A stretch of 64,000 nt of DNA from Agromyces protaetiae (GTDB lineage: Bacteria > Actinomycetota > Actinomycetes > Actinomycetales > Microbacteriaceae). Location: the NCBI RefSeq assembly GCF_030866785.1, contig NZ_CP133018.1, positions 4,030,001-4,094,000 on the forward strand, given 5' to 3'. Shown here piece after piece: positions 61,480 through 64,000 of this stretch; the first letter of the stretch is position 1, and each line of letters begins with the position of its first letter. Under the pieces are notes generated by a model that saw nothing but the letters and a program-made list of their open reading frames with translations, searched no databases and was not told the origin of the DNA. The position numbers and the translations under genes were made by a program.

Positions 61480-61494
61480 TAGAATGCCATTCCA
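61480..61494. promoter_or_regulatory. IclR-type palindrome, site 6 (before amidohydrolase B)
   Basis: TAGAATGCCATTCCA, one change from TGGAA-N5-TTCCA and the same change as site 1. It lies 28 nt before the amidohydrolase B start. On the minus strand TTAACG precedes it, similar to the -35 region of site 2. Confidence 0.72.
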
Positions 61495-61607
61495 CGTTAA
61501 CGATGGGCAAGCGAAACTCCGCCACGAACGCGCTCGGCTCGGTCATCCGTGTGATCGCGTGTGAATCGCTGTTACACTCACGGGCGCAGTACCTATGGAG
61601 GTGGGCC

Positions 61608-62408
61608 GTGATCCCTGACCAACGGCGAGAAGAGCTGCTGCGTCTCCTGCGGGAGTCGACGGTGCTCTCGGTTCGAGAGCTCACCGAGCAGCTGGGCGTC
61701 TCGCACATGACCGTCCGGCGCGACATCGACGTGCTCGAGCGCGCCGGCCGCGCGTACTCGGTGCAGGGCGGCGTGCGGCTCGCCAGCCACCTCGGCGCCG
61801 AGCCGTCGCGGCTCGACAAGGAGACGGTCGATATCGGCCACAAGCGCGCGATGGCGCGCGCCGCGGCCGAGCTCGTCGCCGACGACATGACGGTCTACCT
61901 CGATGCGGGCACCACGATCCTCAGCATGGTGCCCCACCTCATGGCGCGCCGGCGGCTCACGATCGTGACGAACGACTTCAGCACGCTCGACGCCCTGGCG
62001 GACGCCGAGCAGTTCGAGGTCATCCACACCGGCGGCCTCCTCGATCACCGGAACCGGTCGTCCGTCGGCCGCCTGGCGGCCGCGACGCTGCGGCAGCTCA
62101 ACGTCGACATCGCCTTCATCAGCTCGAGCAGCTGGGATGCGAACCGCGGTGTGACCACGCCGCACGAGGCGAAGGTCGATGTGAAGCGCACCGCGATGGA
62201 GACGTCGGCGTCCCGCGTCCTCGTGGCCGGCAGCGTCAAGTACGGGCTCTTCGCCACACATCGCGTCGCCGACCTGCGCGAGTTCGACACCGTGCTGACC
62301 GACGACGGCCTGCCTCTCGGCGCGGCGGCCGGCATCAAGGACCGCGGCGTCGAGCTCGTCCTGGCCCCCTCCGACGAGACCGACGTCACGCCCTCACTCG
62401 CCGGCTGA
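61608..62408 (+). CDS. DeoR-family transcriptional regulator
   Basis: This is a 266-residue DeoR-type repressor. The winged helix reads QRREELLRLLRESTVLSVRELTEQLGVSHMTVRRDIDVLERAGRAYSVQGG, and the sensor domain has YLDAGTTILSMVPHL, DVAFISSS-like IAFISSSSWD and VLVAGSVKYG. DeoR proteins usually sense phosphorylated sugars. The GTG at 61608 has GGAGG 8 nt upstream. A dyad-like GTGTGA-N7-TTACAC at 61559-61577 could be its operator. It is divergent from amidohydrolase B and overlaps the convergent class II aldolase gene by 15 nt, and probably controls that aldolase and the DUF1537 kinase. Confidence 0.91.
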   Translation: MIPDQRREELLRLLRESTVLSVRELTEQLGVSHMTVRRDIDVLERAGRAYSVQGGVRLASHLGAEPSRLDKETVDIGHKRAMARAAAELVADDMTVYLDAGTTILSMVPHLMARRRLTIVTNDFSTLDALADAEQFEVIHTGGLLDHRNRSSVGRLAAATLRQLNVDIAFISSSSWDANRGVTTPHEAKVDVKRTAMETSASRVLVAGSVKYGLFATHRVADLREFDTVLTDDGLPLGAAAGIKDRGVELVLAPSDETDVTPSLAG

Positions 62409-63077
62409 GCCCAGCCCGCCGTCCCAGCACGAGTCGTACCGGTCGGCGAGCTCGCGCGCCTGCGCGTCGCTGAGCGGGGTGAACTCCTGTGCTCCGAGTC
62501 GCATGAGCACCTCCGACGCCGCCTCGAGCTCGATCGCGGCATCGACCGCGCGCGTCACCGAGTCGCCGGCCACGATCAAGCCGTGGTTCTGCAGGAGCGC
62601 CGCCCGGAATGCGAACGTGCGCTGCTCGATCTGACTCGCGAGCTCGCTCGATCCGGGGGCCGCGTACGGGATGAGCGGCGTCTGGCCGACCCGCATCACG
62701 AAGTACGGGGTGATGGGCGGCAGCGCGCTGAGGTCCGAGTGCGGCGGCAGGCAGGAGGCCGCGACCGCGGCCGCCGAGTGCAGGTGGACGACGGCCCGGG
62801 TGCGGTCCGTCTTCCGGTAGAACGCCAGGTGCAGCGGCGCCTCCTTCGTCGGCCGCGGGCCCGCGACGTGCGTGCCGTCGAGCGCGAGCTCCGCGAGATC
62901 GGCCGGCGTGAGCGCGGCCATGCTCGCGCCGGTGGCCGAGAGGAAGACCCGGTCGTCGACCCGCACGCTCAGATTGCCGGAGGTGCCGGGGCTGAGCCCG
63001 AGCGTGGCGAGCGCGTGCGCCGCGTCGATGAGGTCGTCGATCGCAGCGGTCGCGGTCGTCGTGGCGATGGTGGTCAT
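62394..63077 (-). CDS. Class II aldolase/adducin-family protein, OtnC-like
   Basis: This 227-residue zinc enzyme has SGNLSVRV at 33-40, Glu79 in PTKEAPLHLAFY, the zinc ligands His98 and His100 in VVHLHS, and the third at about His165 in NHGLIVAG. The class II aldolase group includes fuculose-phosphate aldolase, ribulose-phosphate epimerase and OtnC. Because it overlaps by 4 nt the DUF1537 kinase gene, the established OtnK-OtnC pair is the best model: 3-oxo-tetronate-4-phosphate is decarboxylated to dihydroxyacetone phosphate. The symbol is withheld because specificity is unproven. Confidence 0.87.
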   Translation of the reverse strand: MTTIATTTATAAIDDLIDAAHALATLGLSPGTSGNLSVRVDDRVFLSATGASMAALTPADLAELALDGTHVAGPRPTKEAPLHLAFYRKTDRTRAVVHLHSAAAVAASCLPPHSDLSALPPITPYFVMRVGQTPLIPYAAPGSSELASQIEQRTFAFRAALLQNHGLIVAGDSVTRAVDAAIELEAASEVLMRLGAQEFTPLSDAQARELADRYDSCWDGGLGSAGE

Positions 63078-64000
63078 GCGAGCCGCCTCCAGGCGTCCAG
63101 GAAGAAGTCTTCTCGGCCGAAGTTGCCCGACTTCAGCGCGAGGGCGATCGTGGCCGGTCCGCCGGCCGTGCCGGTGGTCGCGAAGGTCCACGCGAGGCCG
63201 GGACCGATCGGCTCACCGACGGCGAGCTCACCGACGCCGAGCGCACGCACGACCGCTCCCGAGGTCTCGCCCCCGGCGACGACGAACCGGCGGATCCCGG
63301 CGTCCGCGAACCTCCGTGCGAGCTCGCCGAACGCCGCTTCGAGTGCGACGGCGCGTGCCGATCCGGTGCCGGTCGTGGCATCCACCCGCGTCGCGGTCTC
63401 CTCCGGTGCGATCACCGGCGTGGCGCCGGGGTCGCGCGCGAGACATCCGATCGCCCACTCGAATGCGCGCTCGACGCTCGCGTCCAGCTCGTCGACGTCG
63501 AGCCGGTGCACCGGCAGACCCGATTCGGCCGCGTAGGCGAGCTGGGCGCGCGTCGCGGCCGAGGCGCTGCCCGCGAGGACGATGCCGGGGCCGCTCCGCA
63601 GCCCCTCCGGCGCGGGCATCGCGCCCGATCCGGCCGGCCCGGTCATGCCGAGTGCAAGTCCCGAGCCGCCGGTCACGACGGATGCCTCGGCGGTGGCCTC
63701 GGCGATGATCCCGAGATCGCCGTCGTCGATCGCGTCGACCACCGCGTACCGGACCCCTCGCGCGCTGAGCTCGGCGAGCGCGTCGCGCACCGCGGCGGCG
63801 CCGCGCCGGACGGTCGCGAGGGGGATCGGCTCGACGCTCGACGTCGTCTGCCGCTGCAGCACGCGGACGATGTTCGAGTCGGTCATGGGCGTGAGCGGAT
63901 GTCCCGCGAGCGAGCTCTCGTGCAGCGGCACGTCGCCCACGAAGAGGTGTCCGAGGTAGAGCGTGCGCCCGGTGTCGGGGAAGCTCGGGACCACCACGGT
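63074..64000 (-). CDS. DUF1537 four-carbon acid-sugar kinase (partial, C-terminal part)
   Basis: This is the C-terminal 308 or so residues of a four-carbon acid-sugar kinase; the N-terminus lies beyond the window. Family features are LYLGHLFVGDVPLHESSLAGHPLTPMTDSNIVRVL, the ATP-site AGGETSGAVVRALGVG, the glycine-rich GPGLAW and the ending LALKSGNFGREDFF. DUF1537 kinases such as OtnK and DtnK phosphorylate 3-oxo-tetronates or D-threonate. Full length is usually about 400-430 residues. Together with the overlapping class II aldolase it makes the last two steps of a tetronate or erythronate/threonate route. The frame reaches the window end without interruption. Confidence 0.9.
   Translation of the reverse strand, partial: TVVVPSFPDTGRTLYLGHLFVGDVPLHESSLAGHPLTPMTDSNIVRVLQRQTTSSVEPIPLATVRRGAAAVRDALAELSARGVRYAVVDAIDDGDLGIIAEATAEASVVTGGSGLALGMTGPAGSGAMPAPEGLRSGPGIVLAGSASAATRAQLAYAAESGLPVHRLDVDELDASVERAFEWAIGCLARDPGATPVIAPEETATRVDATTGTGSARAVALEAAFGELARRFADAGIRRFVVAGGETSGAVVRALGVGELAVGEPIGPGLAWTFATTGTAGGPATIALALKSGNFGREDFFLDAWRRLA

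Noticed and set aside
58998..61607. A very long rightward open frame ahead of the DeoR gene
   Set aside because: It lies opposite well-supported genes, has Arg/Gly/Asp-rich shadow composition, and the DeoR start at 61608 has a clear ribosome site.

Overview
The window is GC-rich, densely coding DNA that looks like a chromosome segment of a Microbacteriaceae-type actinobacterium such as Agromyces or Microbacterium. The support is codon use saturated with G/C, ATGA/GTGA gene overlaps, GTG starts, a DUF222-HNH endonuclease of the kind common in that family, an LPXTG protein, SLH-type repeats and a DtxR/IdeR iron box. The genus is an inference. I found no rRNA, tRNA, CRISPR array, insertion sequence or prophage.

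Layout. (1) 1-1.6 kb: a siderophore uptake operon cut by the window edge, behind an iron box. (2) 1.6-9.0 kb: an acid-sugar catabolic operon (HbpS/GlcG-like protein, DHDPS-family lyase, SDR, enolase-superfamily dehydratase) fused by overlaps to a ferric-type ABC importer. (3) 9.1-10.7 kb: an OmpR/histidine-kinase pair. (4) 10.8-15.1 kb: a fucose/arabinose-isomerase-like enzyme and FGGY kinase behind a LacI operator, with the LacI regulator. (5) 15.2-24.3 kb: a rhamnoside/glycan locus (GntR regulator, CUT1 importer, GH78 rhamnosidase, DHDPS-family lyase, secreted BNR protein). (6) 24.4-27.7 kb: threonine degradation (kbl, tdh) with a divergent LysR regulator. (7) 27.8-30.8 kb: an RsbQ-like hydrolase overlapping a PAS-GAF-GGDEF cyclase, facing an EAL protein. 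(8) 31-35.5 kb: two large cell-surface proteins, one a sortase-anchored subtilase with an altered active site. (9) 35.6-39.9 kb: small hypothetical genes, an AT-richer segment with paired inverted repeats, a TetR gene and the DUF222-HNH gene. (10) 40-42.6 kb: nagA and a DUF4862-type gene. (11) 42.7-61.5 kb: a large catabolic island. (12) 61.6-64 kb: a DeoR regulator and an OtnC/OtnK-type acid-sugar pair cut by the window edge.

The most interesting region is the 42.7-61.5 kb island. Six copies of a 15-bp palindrome (TGGAA-N5-TTCCA) stand before the iclR-type gene, two paralogous amidohydrolases, ridA (and the divergent D-serine-dehydratase-like gene), a large secreted sialidase-like protein, and the aminotransferase that opens an operon ending in a dipeptide-type ABC importer. 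At 43542-43570 the palindrome fills the spacer of a near-consensus promoter. I infer one IclR regulon for an N-acylated, probably D-amino-acid- or amino-sugar-containing compound; the substrate is not identifiable from sequence alone.

A second theme is short tandem repeats that start at or just after stop codons (24.3, 30.0, 35.5, 41.4 and 44.5 kb), plus low-complexity expansions inside nagA and the HNH gene.
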